From the NCBI GenBank assembly GCA_963786625.1, contig CAWAZS010000014.1:930001-994000 (forward strand): a DNA stretch of 64,000 nt, written 5' to 3'. How positions within the stretch are numbered: position 1 is the first letter of the stretch; the number at the start of each line of letters is the position of its first letter. Source of the stretch: CAIWHR01 sp963786625. Its GTDB lineage: Bacteria; Pseudomonadota; Gammaproteobacteria; Burkholderiales; Casimicrobiaceae. Shown one piece after another: positions 28,560-37,962 of this stretch. The translations under genes and the position numbers were made by a program. The notes under the pieces were generated by a model, which worked only from the letters and a program-made list of their open reading frames with translations, searched no databases and was not told the origin of the DNA.

Positions 28560-30998
28560 TTGAGCCGGAACAAGGCGCGGGCGCCCACTGCCCCGGTGCC
28601 TGCGTCGAAGGCCGCCGATGGCTCACCGCCCTCCGGAGGCAATCCGACGGGACTGCGCATCGTCGCCATCGCGGCCGCAATCGCACTCGCGGCTGCCGCG
28701 ATCGCGTACGTCGCCTACCGGGCTACCGGCCGCGCCCAGCCGGACGCTGGCCCCCCCGCCGCGGCGGCACCGGTGGCGACGCCGGCGCAGTTTGCCGGGA
28801 GCTCCGCCTGCGCCGAATGCCATCGGGAGGAATACGCGGCCTGGCGCGGCTCGCACCACGATCTCGCCATGCAGGTCGCCGGCGACAAGACCGTGCTCGG
28901 CAACTTCGACAACGCCGCGTTCAGGCACGGCGGAACGACGTCGAAGTTCTTCCGGCGCGACGGCAGGTTCCTGGTGAACACCGACGGTCCGGACGGCAGG
29001 CCCGCCGACTACGAGATCAAGTACACGTTCGGCGTCACCCCGCTGCAGCAATACCTGATCGAGCTGCCGGGCGGGCGCCTGCAGGCACTGGGCATCGCCT
29101 GGGACTCGCGGCCGAAGGCCGCGGGCGGGGGGCGCTGGTTCCATCTGTATCCGGGGCGCAGCATCGAGGCCGGCGATCCGCTGCATTGGACCGGCATCGA
29201 CCAGAACTGGAACTATCAGTGCGCCGAGTGCCACTCGACGAATCTGCGGAAGAACTTCGACGCCCGGTCCGGAACGTTCAAGACGACATGGACGGAGCTC
29301 AACGTCGCCTGCGAGGCCTGTCACGGTCCCGGCTCGAGCCACGTCGCCTGGGCGAAGGCGGGCGGCGCCGCCAGGGGCAGCTCCGGCGGCGACAAGGGTC
29401 TGGCGATCGCGCTGGACGAGCGCAAGGGCGTCGCGTGGACGAGCGTCGCCGCGACGGGCAACGCACAGCGGAGCGCCGCGCGCGCCTCGTCCCGCGAGGT
29501 GGACATGTGCGCACGCTGCCACGGCCGCGCCGGGCGGTTCGCCGACGACTACGAGCACGGCAAGTCGCCGCTGGACACGCATCGCCCCGCCGGGCTCGAC
29601 GAGCCGCTCTTCTGGATCGACGGGCAGATGCGCGACGAGGTCTACAACTGGGCGCCGTTCGTGCAGAGCAGGATGTACGCGAAGGGGGTCACCTGCTCCG
29701 ATTGTCACGACCCGCACACGCAGAAGCTCCGGGCCGACGGCAACTCGGGTCTGCGCGCAGTGCCATCAAGCCGCGAAGTTCGACGACCCGAAGCACACGC
29801 ACCATGCGGCGGGAACGCCGGCTGCCGCCTGCACGGCGTGTCACATGCCGACGACGACCTACATGGTGATCGATCCCCGTCACGACCACTCGATGCGCAT
29901 TCCGCGTCCGGACCTGTCGGTGAAGCTCGGCGTGCCCAATGCCTGCAACCGCTGCCACGTCAGGCAATCGGCCCAGTGGGCCGCGGACGCCGTAACGAGA
30001 TGGAGCGGCAAGACCCCGGTCGGCTACCAGAACTTCGCCGAGGCCTACCGGGCGGGCGCGGCGGGCGCCCCGGGCGCGCGCGGCGCGTTGCTGGCGATCG
30101 CCGACGACAGCAGCCAGCCTGCCATCGTTCGCGCCGGCGCGATCGAGCGCCTCGGGCGCTGGCTCACGCCGTCGACGCTCGGCCCGCTGACGCGCGGGCT
30201 CAACGATCCGGACCCGCTCGTGCGCAGCGCGGCGGTGCAGGCGTTGGAGGCGGCGGAACCCGCCCTGCGGCAACGCTATCTGCCGCGGATGCTGGAAGAT
30301 CCGGTGCGCCTGGTGCGCATCGATGCGGCACGCGCGCTGGCCGGGCCGGTTGAGGCCGGCCTCTCGCCGCGCGAGCGCCCGGCATTCGACAAGGCGCTCG
30401 CCGAGTACGTCGCCGCCCAGACCTACAACGCCGACCGTCCCGAGGCGCACATCAATCTCGGGAATCTGTACCGCGAGCGCAATCAGGCGGAGGAGGCCAT
30501 CGCCGAATACCGGAAGGCGCTCGAGCTCGATCCGACGTTCGTCGCCGGATACGCGAATCTCGCGGACGTGCTGCGCGCCCGAGGCGCCGACGACGAGGCG
30601 GCAACGACGCTGCGCCAGGGTCTCGCGCGGAACCGGAATTCCGCGCCCCTGCACCATGCGCTGGGACTGACCCTCGTCCGGCAACGACGGCCCGCGGAGG
30701 CCCTCGCCGAATTGACGGCGGCTGCGCGACAGGAGCCCGGCAATGCGCGCTATGCCTACGTGCTCGCCGTGGCGCTGAACGACGCGGGCAAGTCGCGGGA
30801 ATCGCTGCGGGCGCTCGCGAGGGCGCTCGAGCGCAATCCCTACGATCGCGATCTGGTCTCCGGAATGGCGTTCTACAGCGACAAGGCGGGCGATCGCGCG
30901 ACCGCCATGAAATACGCGACGCTGCTGCGCGAGCTCGAGCCGGAAGGCGCCGGTGCCGCGTCGCATCCACCCGGATGCCCGAGCGCCGGGCGCCGTGA
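28560..30998 (+). CDS. Eight-haem c-type cytochrome with TPR domain (one frameshift, 3' end uncertain)
   Basis: A membrane-anchored periplasmic electron carrier. A helix at residues about 33-52 anchors it. Eight CxxCH haem sites follow, at 28809, 29219, 29311, 29508, 29694, 29752, 29830 and 29943 (CAECH, CAECH, CEACH, CARCH, CSDCH, CAQCH, CTACH, CNRCH). After about residue 500 come a HEAT-like stretch and several TPR units (AHINLGNLYRERNQAEEAIAEYRKALELDP). One extra G in the GGG at 29747-29749 breaks the frame inside the sixth haem region. The last coding frame has no stop before the next gene, so a second shift near the end is likely; the end given is a TGA in another frame and is a guess. 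Start is TTG after GAGG. Redox partner unknown. Confidence 0.8.
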
Positions 30999-31104
30999 CG
31001 CCTGCATCGAGGGTTGCCCTTGGGAAATCGCGCCCGGATGGCATATGATGGCGCCCGCAACCGCGATCGGTCGCGAACCGGCGCACCCACCAGGAGGAAC
31101 GCAC

Positions 31105-31524
31105 ATGAAGTCGTTTTCGAGAATCATCGCCACGCTCGCCTTGTTCGCCGTCGCCCTCGGCGCTTCGGCGCAGGACAAGGTCGTCTATCACTTCGACAGC
31201 GGCATCGCCCAGGCGACGAAGGGCCTGCGCAACATGCGCAATCATCTGGATGTCGATCCCAAGGCGAAGCTCGTCGCCGTGGCCCACGCGGAGGGCGTGG
31301 ATTTCCTCATGGAGGGCGCGAAGACGACCAACAACCAGGAGTTCGCCGCGCTGGTCAGCGACCTCTCCGCCCGCGGTGTCGTGTTCGAGATCTGCGAAAT
31401 CACGCTCAAGAACCGCAACCTGAAGAAGGAGCAGTTCATACTCGGCCCGACCTTCACGCCTTCGGGCGTCGCGCGCATCGCGAACCTGCAGGCGAGAGAG
31501 CATTACGCCTACATCAAGCCCTGA
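31105..31524 (+). CDS. DsrE-family periplasmic protein
   Basis: A 139-residue exported protein with a signal peptide (MKSFSRIIATLALFAVALGASA, then QDKV). The mature part has the DsrE/F-like fold pattern: VVYHFDSGIAQATKGLRNMRNHL, KLVAVAHAEGVDFL, LSARGVVFEICEITLK with one cysteine. Members of this broad family bind or pass sulfur, or act in unknown ways. The ATG at 31105 has an AGGAGGAAC ribosome site. It follows the multihaem cytochrome and may share its transcript. No stop separates its frame from the cytochrome's TPR end, but the signal peptide and ribosome site mark it as separate. Confidence 0.85.
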   Translation: MKSFSRIIATLALFAVALGASAQDKVVYHFDSGIAQATKGLRNMRNHLDVDPKAKLVAVAHAEGVDFLMEGAKTTNNQEFAALVSDLSARGVVFEICEITLKNRNLKKEQFILGPTFTPSGVARIANLQAREHYAYIKP

Positions 31525-31801
31525 CCTTCCTGCGTCCGGTCATCGGCTGCGCGCGCAGCCGGTCGGGATCCGCCGGCGATTCCTGTTGGCGGAGTTTACA
31601 GTCGCGCCGATCGCGCATCGGTGGTGCAGTGGACATCGCAGGCGCGTGGGCGACCGGATCCCGCTATCCCCTTGATGCGCCTCGCCGTCGGCGTTGTGCT
31701 TCCAATCCCGGCCCGGTTGATCCGGCCATTGGTGCGATCCTTGCTTGACTGTTGGCATGGAGCGCAGCGGTGCGTCATGCGGCCGCAGCCGAGGAAGAAC
31801 C

Positions 31802-32077
31802 ATGTCCATGCGAACGCCAGCCGACGTCGTGCCCGGCAGCCTCGATCCCCAGACGTTTCTGACGGAAATCGAGGCGTTTCGCGTTGCGGTTGCCGATCCC
31901 GGGCAATCGCAGGAGGATTTGCGGCGCGCGTTGTGCCGCATCGTCGCGCATGCGTCGATGCTCGATCCCAACGACGCGGGTTTCGCGGGTCTGGGCGTGT
32001 CCCTCAAGGCCGCGCTCTGTGCATGGCTCGACACTCACCCGATCGACTCGGAGCCCTATCGCAGCGCTGCCGGCTGA
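31802..32077 (+). CDS. Small hypothetical protein
   Basis: A 91-residue soluble protein I do not recognise (MSMRTPADVVPGS..., then FLTEIEAFRVAVADPGQ and EDLRRALCRIVAHASML). It looks mostly helical, with no membrane segment. A ribosome site (GAGGAAGAACC) precedes the ATG closely, and amino acid use is protein-like. It stands alone between the DsrE-like gene and the subtilase. Confidence 0.55.
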   Translation: MSMRTPADVVPGSLDPQTFLTEIEAFRVAVADPGQSQEDLRRALCRIVAHASMLDPNDAGFAGLGVSLKAALCAWLDTHPIDSEPYRSAAG

Positions 32078-32405
32078 CCGGTCGTCGCACAGCGCTCGCC
32101 GCGTGGCGAGCGCCAACCACGATGGGCCGATCCTGGCGTCCCCCGCCGGCTACGGTACGATTGCCGGCGTGCCCGGGGCGGTCCTGGCGGAGCAGGCGGG
32201 CTACGGTATTCCGGCCGCGCCTTCGGTACCCACGGCCGCGGCGTGTCGTCGAGAGGCGACGCGCCGGTCCGCGGGATCGGGCCCCGTGCCCGGAACTCCT
32301 GGCTCCTGCAATGTCATATCTAGGTTGTCCGCCGACGGACCGCACGGCGGACGCGTCGGGGACCGGCTCCCGGAATTGCCGAACGCGAAGGAGAAGGCAG
32401 CTTCG
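32078..32405. other. Intergenic stretch before the subtilase gene
   Basis: About 330 bp without a supported gene. It contains GGCTACGGTA twice (near 32149 and 32200) and an AAGGAGAAGG ribosome site at its end. A promoter was not recognised. Confidence 0.4.
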
Positions 32406-34823
32406 ATGTCCACGATATCCTGGCGCCTGACGGCGCTCTGCACCCTGGTGCTCGCATTGACTCCGGTGCGGATTGCCGCGCAGACGACGAGCCCCGGCAG
32501 CGCCGCCGACAGCGCGCGCGTGATCGTCAAGCTCAAGGCCGACTCGCCGTTGCTGAGCCCGGGGGCCCTCGCCGCGATCGCCTCGCAGGCCGGGCGCATC
32601 CAAGCGCTGGGTCAGCGGCTGGGCGTAGTCGCGCGCGCCGGGCGCCAGATAGCCGAGCGCACGCACGTGGTCTTCGCGAGTGGCATCACGTCGGCAGCGC
32701 TGGTGCAACGCCTGGCGCGCGAGGCGGACGTCGAATACGCGGTGCCCGATCAGCGTCGCCGGCGCGCGTCGGCGCCCAACGATCCGCTCTACGCCGCCGG
32801 TGTCGGCGGCAACGGCCCCGCGGCGGGGCAGTGGTACCTGCGCGCACCCGCCGGAGCGGTGCAGTCGTCGCTGGATGTCGAACGGGCGTGGTCGGTCACG
32901 ACCGGGAACCCCGCCGTCGTCGTGGCGGTGCTCGATACCGGCGTGCGTTTCGATCACCCTGATCTGCTCCCGGTGACGGCCGGAGGCAAGCTGCTTACGG
33001 GCTACGACCTGATCGCCGATACCGATGTGTCGAACGACGGCGACGGTCGGGAGAGCGACGGATCGGACCCCGGCGACTGGGTCTCCTCGGCCGAGGCCAA
33101 CAACCGGAGCGGACCTTACTACCAGTGCACGCCGCTCGACGAGAGCACGGGCCAGTTCGTGGCCGAGAACAGCTCGTGGCACGGCACGCAGGTCTCCGGC
33201 GTGATTGCGGCGATAACGGGCAACGGCATCGGCATGGCCGGGATCGGCCCCGAAGTCCGTGTCCTGCCGGTGCGGGTGCTGGGCAAGTGCGGCGGTTACG
33301 ACTCGGACATCATCGCGGGGATGCGCTGGGCCGCGGGGCTGCCCGTGCCGGGCGTGCCGCTGAACGTCAGCCGGGCGCGGGTCATCAACCTGAGCCTTTC
33401 CGGGGAGGGGACTTGCACCGCTCCGTATCGGGATGCGGTGGCCGAGGTGAACGCGGCAGGCGCGGTGATCGTCGCCTCGGCCGGCAATTCCGAGGGTCAT
33501 GCGGTAGGCACGCCCGCCAACTGCGACGGGGTGATCGCGGTGGCCGCGCTGCGGCATGCCGGGACCAAGGTCGGCTTCTCCGATCTCGGCCCCGAGATCG
33601 CGCTCAGCGCGCCCGGCGGCAACTGCGTCAACACCTCCGTCGGCTCGCCCTGCCTGTACCCGATCCTGACGACATCGGATTCCGGCACGACGACGCCGGT
33701 CGGGCCGATCTACACCGACAGCTACAACGCCTCGCTCGGCACCAGCTTCTCGGCGCCGCTCGTGGCCGGCGCGGCGGCGCTGGTGCTCTCCGCCCGGCCC
33801 GAATTGACGCCGCGGCAGGTCCGGCTCGTGCTGCAGGCCACGGCGCGAGCGTTCCCGACCACCGGCGGCGACAATGGCGACGGCACGGTGGTGCCGCAGT
33901 GCACGGCGCCCCGTTACGACAGTCTCGGCACGCCCGTCGATCAGTATCAGTGCTACTGCACCATCGACACCTGCGGCGCCGGCATGCTCGACGCGGGGGC
34001 GGCCGTGACGGCGGCGGCGAATGGCGCGGCGACGGGCGGCGTCCAGGCGGAAGGCCTCTGGTGGGACGGGGCGAATGCGGAATCCGGCTGGGGTCTCAAT
34101 GTCGAGCACCAGGGCAGCCTGATCTTCGCAACCTGGTTCACCTACGATCTCAGCGGCAAGGCCTGGTGGCTGTCGATGACCGCGACCCCCATCGGGACGA
34201 ATCCCGACACCTACGCCGGACAGCTGATCGCGACGCGCGGCCCCGCGTTCAGCGCGACGCCGTTCAACCCGGCCCTCGTGACGCGAACCGTGGTCGGAAC
34301 GGGAACGCTGGCGTTCAGCGACGTCAACCGGGCGAGCTTCACGTATACGGTGAACGGCACGCGGCAGACCAAGTCGCTCACGCGGCTGGTCTTCGGCCCG
34401 CTGCCGACCTGCACGTACGTGGCGCAGCCGAATTTCGCGCAGGCGACGAATTACCAGAACATATGGTGGGCCGCGGCGACCGCCGAATCGGGTTGGGGCA
34501 TCAACCTGGCGCACCAGGGCGACAACATCTTCGCGACCTGGTTCACCTACGATGTCGATGGAACGCCGCTGTGGCTGTCGGCGACGGCCGCGAAGGCGGC
34601 GGAGGGCGTGTACAGCGGGGACCTGATCCGGACGACCGGACCGGCGTTCTCCGCGGTGCCGTTCGATCCGGCGCGGGTGACGCGAACCGTCGTGGGCACG
34701 GCGAAGCTCACGTTCGCCAACGGCAATCAGGCGACCTTCGCGTACACCGTCAACGGCACGACACAGGCGAAGCTCATCACCCGGAGCGTGTTCGCGCCGC
34801 CCGCCGGCACGCTCTGCCAATAG
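32406..34823 (+). CDS. Secreted subtilisin-like serine protease with duplicated C-terminal domain
   Basis: An 805-residue exported S8 peptidase. Signal peptide at 1-25, an inhibitor-like propeptide to about 120, then the catalytic domain. Asp is in AVLDTGVRFDHPDL near 177, His in SSWHGTQVSGV near 258, and Ser in GTSFSAPLVAGAAAL near 448. From about residue 548 a domain of roughly 120 residues occurs twice (548-675 and 682-805). Each copy has WW...AESGWG(L/I)N, HQG, IFATWFTYD, W(W/L)LS, TRTVVGT and YTVNGT. The repeats are cysteine-poor and rich in aromatic residues, as in surface- or carbohydrate-binding modules; their function is unknown to me. ATG 32406 follows AAGGAG by about 12 bp. Confidence 0.9.
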   Translation: MSTISWRLTALCTLVLALTPVRIAAQTTSPGSAADSARVIVKLKADSPLLSPGALAAIASQAGRIQALGQRLGVVARAGRQIAERTHVVFASGITSAALVQRLAREADVEYAVPDQRRRRASAPNDPLYAAGVGGNGPAAGQWYLRAPAGAVQSSLDVERAWSVTTGNPAVVVAVLDTGVRFDHPDLLPVTAGGKLLTGYDLIADTDVSNDGDGRESDGSDPGDWVSSAEANNRSGPYYQCTPLDESTGQFVAENSSWHGTQVSGVIAAITGNGIGMAGIGPEVRVLPVRVLGKCGGYDSDIIAGMRWAAGLPVPGVPLNVSRARVINLSLSGEGTCTAPYRDAVAEVNAAGAVIVASAGNSEGHAVGTPANCDGVIAVAALRHAGTKVGFSDLGPEIALSAPGGNCVNTSVGSPCLYPILTTSDSGTTTPVGPIYTDSYNASLGTSFSAPLVAGAAALVLSARPELTPRQVRLVLQATARAFPTTGGDNGDGTVVPQCTAPRYDSLGTPVDQYQCYCTIDTCGAGMLDAGAAVTAAANGAATGGVQAEGLWWDGANAESGWGLNVEHQGSLIFATWFTYDLSGKAWWLSMTATPIGTNPDTYAGQLIATRGPAFSATPFNPALVTRTVVGTGTLAFSDVNRASFTYTVNGTRQTKSLTRLVFGPLPTCTYVAQPNFAQATNYQNIWWAAATAESGWGINLAHQGDNIFATWFTYDVDGTPLWLSATAAKAAEGVYSGDLIRTTGPAFSAVPFDPARVTRTVVGTAKLTFANGNQATFAYTVNGTTQAKLITRSVFAPPAGTLCQ

Positions 34824-34830
34824 CGGGACG

Positions 34831-35961
34831 CTACAGCGCGAGATCGACCATCATTTCCCTGGCCAGCGGCTCCAGTGCCCGCCGCAACTCCTCGCTGGGC
34901 AGCGCCTCGGGTACCGCGAGCAGCGCCCTGACCTTGAACAGCCGTTCCGCGGAAACGGCGCCGCCGACGACCTCGGTGTGCAACTCCTCGAGGTTGACCC
35001 CGCGCTCGGCAAGGCTGCCGGACAGGGCTTGAACGATTCCCGGCCGGTCGTGGCCGACGAGCTCGAGCTTGACCAGCCGCCGGCCGGTCGGCACGGGCGG
35101 CGCCTCGCTCTTGGCGATGACCACGTGCAGCTGCGGCGACTCCAGTCCGCGCAACGCATTGGCCAGCGGCTCGGCGTTTCCGGCGGGCACCTCGAAATGC
35201 ACCATGCCGGCGAACTGGCCGGCGACGCTCGCCATGTGGCTTCCGGCCCAGTTGGCGCCGACGCCCTGGGCGCGGTCGGACAACAGGCTGACGATCCCGG
35301 GACGGTCGGCGCCGTTGACGGTCACGACCATCGACGCTGTCGTCGGCTTGGGCTCGTCGGTGACCGAGACGCTCCTCCGGATCATCGGCGCCCTGGTCGC
35401 GAACCTCTCGTCCTGCGCGTGCGAGGGCAGCGTGCCGTGCTCGCGCGCGTGACGAACGACCTTGGTCAGCAGGGCGAGGCCCATCGGCGCCAGCGCGCGC
35501 TCCCACAGGTCGCGCGCGGTCTCGCCCTTGGCGACGAAGCACCAGTCCTGCGCGGCGACGGCACCCTTGTCCCAGCCGTCGGCGAGGTGATAGACCGATC
35601 CGCCGGCGATCGGGTCGCGCTCCAGGATCGTCCATTCGACGGCGGCGATGCCGCGATGCCGGGGCAGCAGCGACGGATGGTAGCCGATGCCGCCGAGGCG
35701 CGACCGCGCCAATGCCTCGGGACTCACGCGCGCATGGGTGTGCGCCGCGACGATCAGGCCGGTGCCCTCGGCGATCGCCTCGCCCGGGACGATCTTCGCA
35801 TTCGCGAGGACGTGGACCGGAACGCCGGCCGCGTTCGCCGCGAGCGCCAGGCGATCGTCGGCGGCAGGCGCAACGACGCGAACGATATCGGTGCCGTCCT
35901 TGCGCAGCGCTTCGAACACGGACGCTCCGAAGAAGCGGGATCCCACCAGCGTGCATTTCAT
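34831..35961 (-). CDS. Formyl-THF hydrolase-like domain fused to tandem ACT domains
   Basis: A 376-residue soluble protein. Residues 1-200 form a formyltransferase/hydrolase fold. The catalytic loop reads GIGYHPSLLPRHRGIAAVEW with a downstream DGWDKGAV aspartate, close to the 10-formyl-THF hydrolase domain of FDH (YHPSLLPRHRG) and unlike Fmt or GART, where Asn precedes His by two. Residues about 210-376 hold two ACT domains (VVTVNGADRPGIVSLLSD; VKLELVGHDRPGIVQALSG), as in GcvR. PurU has one ACT domain ahead of its hydrolase domain; here the order is reversed and ACT is doubled. Likely a deformylase controlled by an amino acid such as glycine, by inference. Convergent with the subtilase (7-bp gap). 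Confidence 0.75.
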   Translation of the reverse strand: MKCTLVGSRFFGASVFEALRKDGTDIVRVVAPAADDRLALAANAAGVPVHVLANAKIVPGEAIAEGTGLIVAAHTHARVSPEALARSRLGGIGYHPSLLPRHRGIAAVEWTILERDPIAGGSVYHLADGWDKGAVAAQDWCFVAKGETARDLWERALAPMGLALLTKVVRHAREHGTLPSHAQDERFATRAPMIRRSVSVTDEPKPTTASMVVTVNGADRPGIVSLLSDRAQGVGANWAGSHMASVAGQFAGMVHFEVPAGNAEPLANALRGLESPQLHVVIAKSEAPPVPTGRRLVKLELVGHDRPGIVQALSGSLAERGVNLEELHTEVVGGAVSAERLFKVRALLAVPEALPSEELRRALEPLAREMMVDLAL

Positions 35962-36202
35962 TCCAATTCTCCCCAGTCGAGCCGGCCCTCGGCGGGCATA
36001 CCCCGCCGGGCCGCAGCATCCGAACTACGCCAGAAAAATGCCCGTTCCGCAACGGCGGGCAAGGGAGCGCGCCGCGGATCGACGCGGTGGCGCCTGCGCG
36101 GCGGTCGGTGCGAAAATCATCCGGCACGCCAGGACACGGCGGCAACGGCTTGAACCGGTGCCGTGCCGCTGCCGCGTCCGGAACCGGATCAGAGGCAAAC
36201 CG

Positions 36203-36739
36203 ATGGCAAAGTCGTCCTTACCGCTGTCTCGCGTCTACCGCCTTCTCGAACCCGGGCCCGTGGTCCTGGTCACGACGTCCCGGAAAGCGCGACACAACAT
36301 CATGACCATGTCGTGGCACATGATGATGGAATTCGAGCCCCCGCTCGTCGGCTGCATCATCAGCGGGCGCCACCACAGCTTCGATCTCCTGCGCGCGAGC
36401 AGGGAATGCGTGATCAACATTCCGACCGTGGAGCTCGCAGGACAGACGGTTGGATGCGGCAACACGTCGGGGCGGCGGACCGACAAGTTCGCGAAGTTCG
36501 GCCTCACGCCCGTCGCGTCGTCCCGGGTCGCAGTCCCGCGCATCGAGGAGTGCTATGCGAACCTCGAATGCAAGGTCGCCGACACCAGGATGGTCGACCG
36601 ATACAACATGTTCGTCCTCGAGGTCGTGAAGGCCTGGATCGACCGCTCGATCAGGGAGCCGCGGACGATTCATCACGCCGGAAGCGGCGTGTTCCGCATC
36701 GCCGGCGAAGCGATCAAGCTGCCCTCGCGGATGAAATAG
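36203..36739 (+). CDS. Flavin reductase-like FMN-binding protein
   Basis: A 178-residue protein of the flavin reductase / DIM6-NTAB split-barrel family (PGPVVLVTTSRKARHNIMTMSWHMMMEFEPPLVGCIIS, then NIPTVELAGQTVGCG). Such proteins bind FMN and reduce flavin for a partner or act as oxidoreductases; the partner is not evident here. ATG 36203 follows AGAGGCAA. It is divergent from the hydrolase-ACT gene and convergent with the AI-2E gene. Confidence 0.85.
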   Translation: MAKSSLPLSRVYRLLEPGPVVLVTTSRKARHNIMTMSWHMMMEFEPPLVGCIISGRHHSFDLLRASRECVINIPTVELAGQTVGCGNTSGRRTDKFAKFGLTPVASSRVAVPRIEECYANLECKVADTRMVDRYNMFVLEVVKAWIDRSIREPRTIHHAGSGVFRIAGEAIKLPSRMK

Positions 36740-36813
36740 CGCAGCACGCCGCGCGATCGATCGACCCGTTGCGCCGCATTCGCCGCGGGACCGGGTTCGC
36801 GACCGGACCCGGC

Positions 36814-37962
36814 TCAGGATTGCAGGTCGGCAGTGATCCGCCGCGCGTGCAGGGACTTGGCGAAATCGTGCCGGGCGCGCAGCCGCGGGTTGTTGAGGAT
36901 GCCGCCGATCGTGCCGGCGACGACCATCACCACGCCGGCCAGCGGCAGGACCAGGATCAGCCCCGGGACCCCGGCCACCGCCCCGCCGACGAAGATCAGC
37001 AGCACCGTCGGCAACGGGTGCATCTTCAGGCTGCGGCCGACGGTCAGCGGCATGAACACGAAGTCGTCGAGCAGCCGGACGAACAGGAACAATCCGATGG
37101 CGGCGTAGACGACCCACGGATCGGATGGAAAATCCGTGGCCGCCACCAGGACGACGATCACGCAGGCGATGACCGAGCCGATGAAGGGCACCCAGGCGAG
37201 CATCGCCGCCATCAGCCCGAGCGCGAGCGCGCCCGGCATCCCGATCAACGACAGTCCGAGCGCGAGGCAGATGGTGTCGATCACCGTGAGCTTGAGCAGG
37301 CCCTGGAAATAGGCCCGCGCGGTGCCGTCGACGCGCTCGACCATGTAGAGGGTGCGCTCGAAGTAGGCGTTCGGCACCGATTCGGCGAGGAACTTGAGGA
37401 AGCGCTGCCCGTCACGCAGGAAGAAGAACGCGAGAAACGGGGCGAGCAGCAGCGCGGGCAGCCAGGCCGCGGCGCCGAGCAGCACCTCGGTCAGGTGTTC
37501 CTGCAGGTAGGTGCCGCTCATCTCGTCGATCTTCTTTCCCATCTCGGCATGGAAGGCCATGCGCTTGAGGAATCCGAACTGCGACTCGAGCATGCTGAGC
37601 GTCCGGTCGACCAGCAACCGCCCGCCCGCGAGGTAACGGAACACCGCCTCCTCGCCGCTGACGGCCTGGGCCGCGAGCCAGGGCAGCGTCGGCACCATGG
37701 CTGCCACCGACGCGACGAAGAAGCCGCCCGCGACGAGCGCCGCCGCGGTCTCGCGCTCGACCCCCGCCAGCGTCAGGCGCCGAACCGCCGGAAACAGCAT
37801 GTAATAGAGGATGATCGCGAACAGGAAGGGCACGACCAGCCACAGCGCCTGCTTCAGCATCGAAAGCAGAAAGGTCGTGCAGACGAGCGTCGCCGTCCAT
37901 ACCAGCGGCCCGGTCGACAGGTACCGGCCGGCGCCGGCGCTCGAGGCTCCCGGCAGGCTCAC
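36814..37962 (-). CDS. AI-2E family (PerM/TqsA-like) transporter
   Basis: A 382-residue membrane protein with about eight helices, of the family that includes TqsA and PerM. The C-terminal core with LGLMAAMLAWVPFIGS and FVGGAVAGVPGLILVLPLAGV is typical. Substrates of the family are varied (AI-2 export, Na+/H+ exchange), so none is assigned. The GTG start at 37962 overlaps the TGA of the cyclic-nucleotide-binding gene (GTGA), so the pair is translated together. Confidence 0.87.
   Translation of the reverse strand: MSLPGASSAGAGRYLSTGPLVWTATLVCTTFLLSMLKQALWLVVPFLFAIILYYMLFPAVRRLTLAGVERETAAALVAGGFFVASVAAMVPTLPWLAAQAVSGEEAVFRYLAGGRLLVDRTLSMLESQFGFLKRMAFHAEMGKKIDEMSGTYLQEHLTEVLLGAAAWLPALLLAPFLAFFFLRDGQRFLKFLAESVPNAYFERTLYMVERVDGTARAYFQGLLKLTVIDTICLALGLSLIGMPGALALGLMAAMLAWVPFIGSVIACVIVVLVAATDFPSDPWVVYAAIGLFLFVRLLDDFVFMPLTVGRSLKMHPLPTVLLIFVGGAVAGVPGLILVLPLAGVVMVVAGTIGGILNNPRLRARHDFAKSLHARRITADLQS

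Noticed and set aside
29845..31524. A single TPR-DsrE fusion protein
   Set aside because: A ribosome site, ATG and signal peptide begin the DsrE-like part; the missing stop is better explained by another indel.
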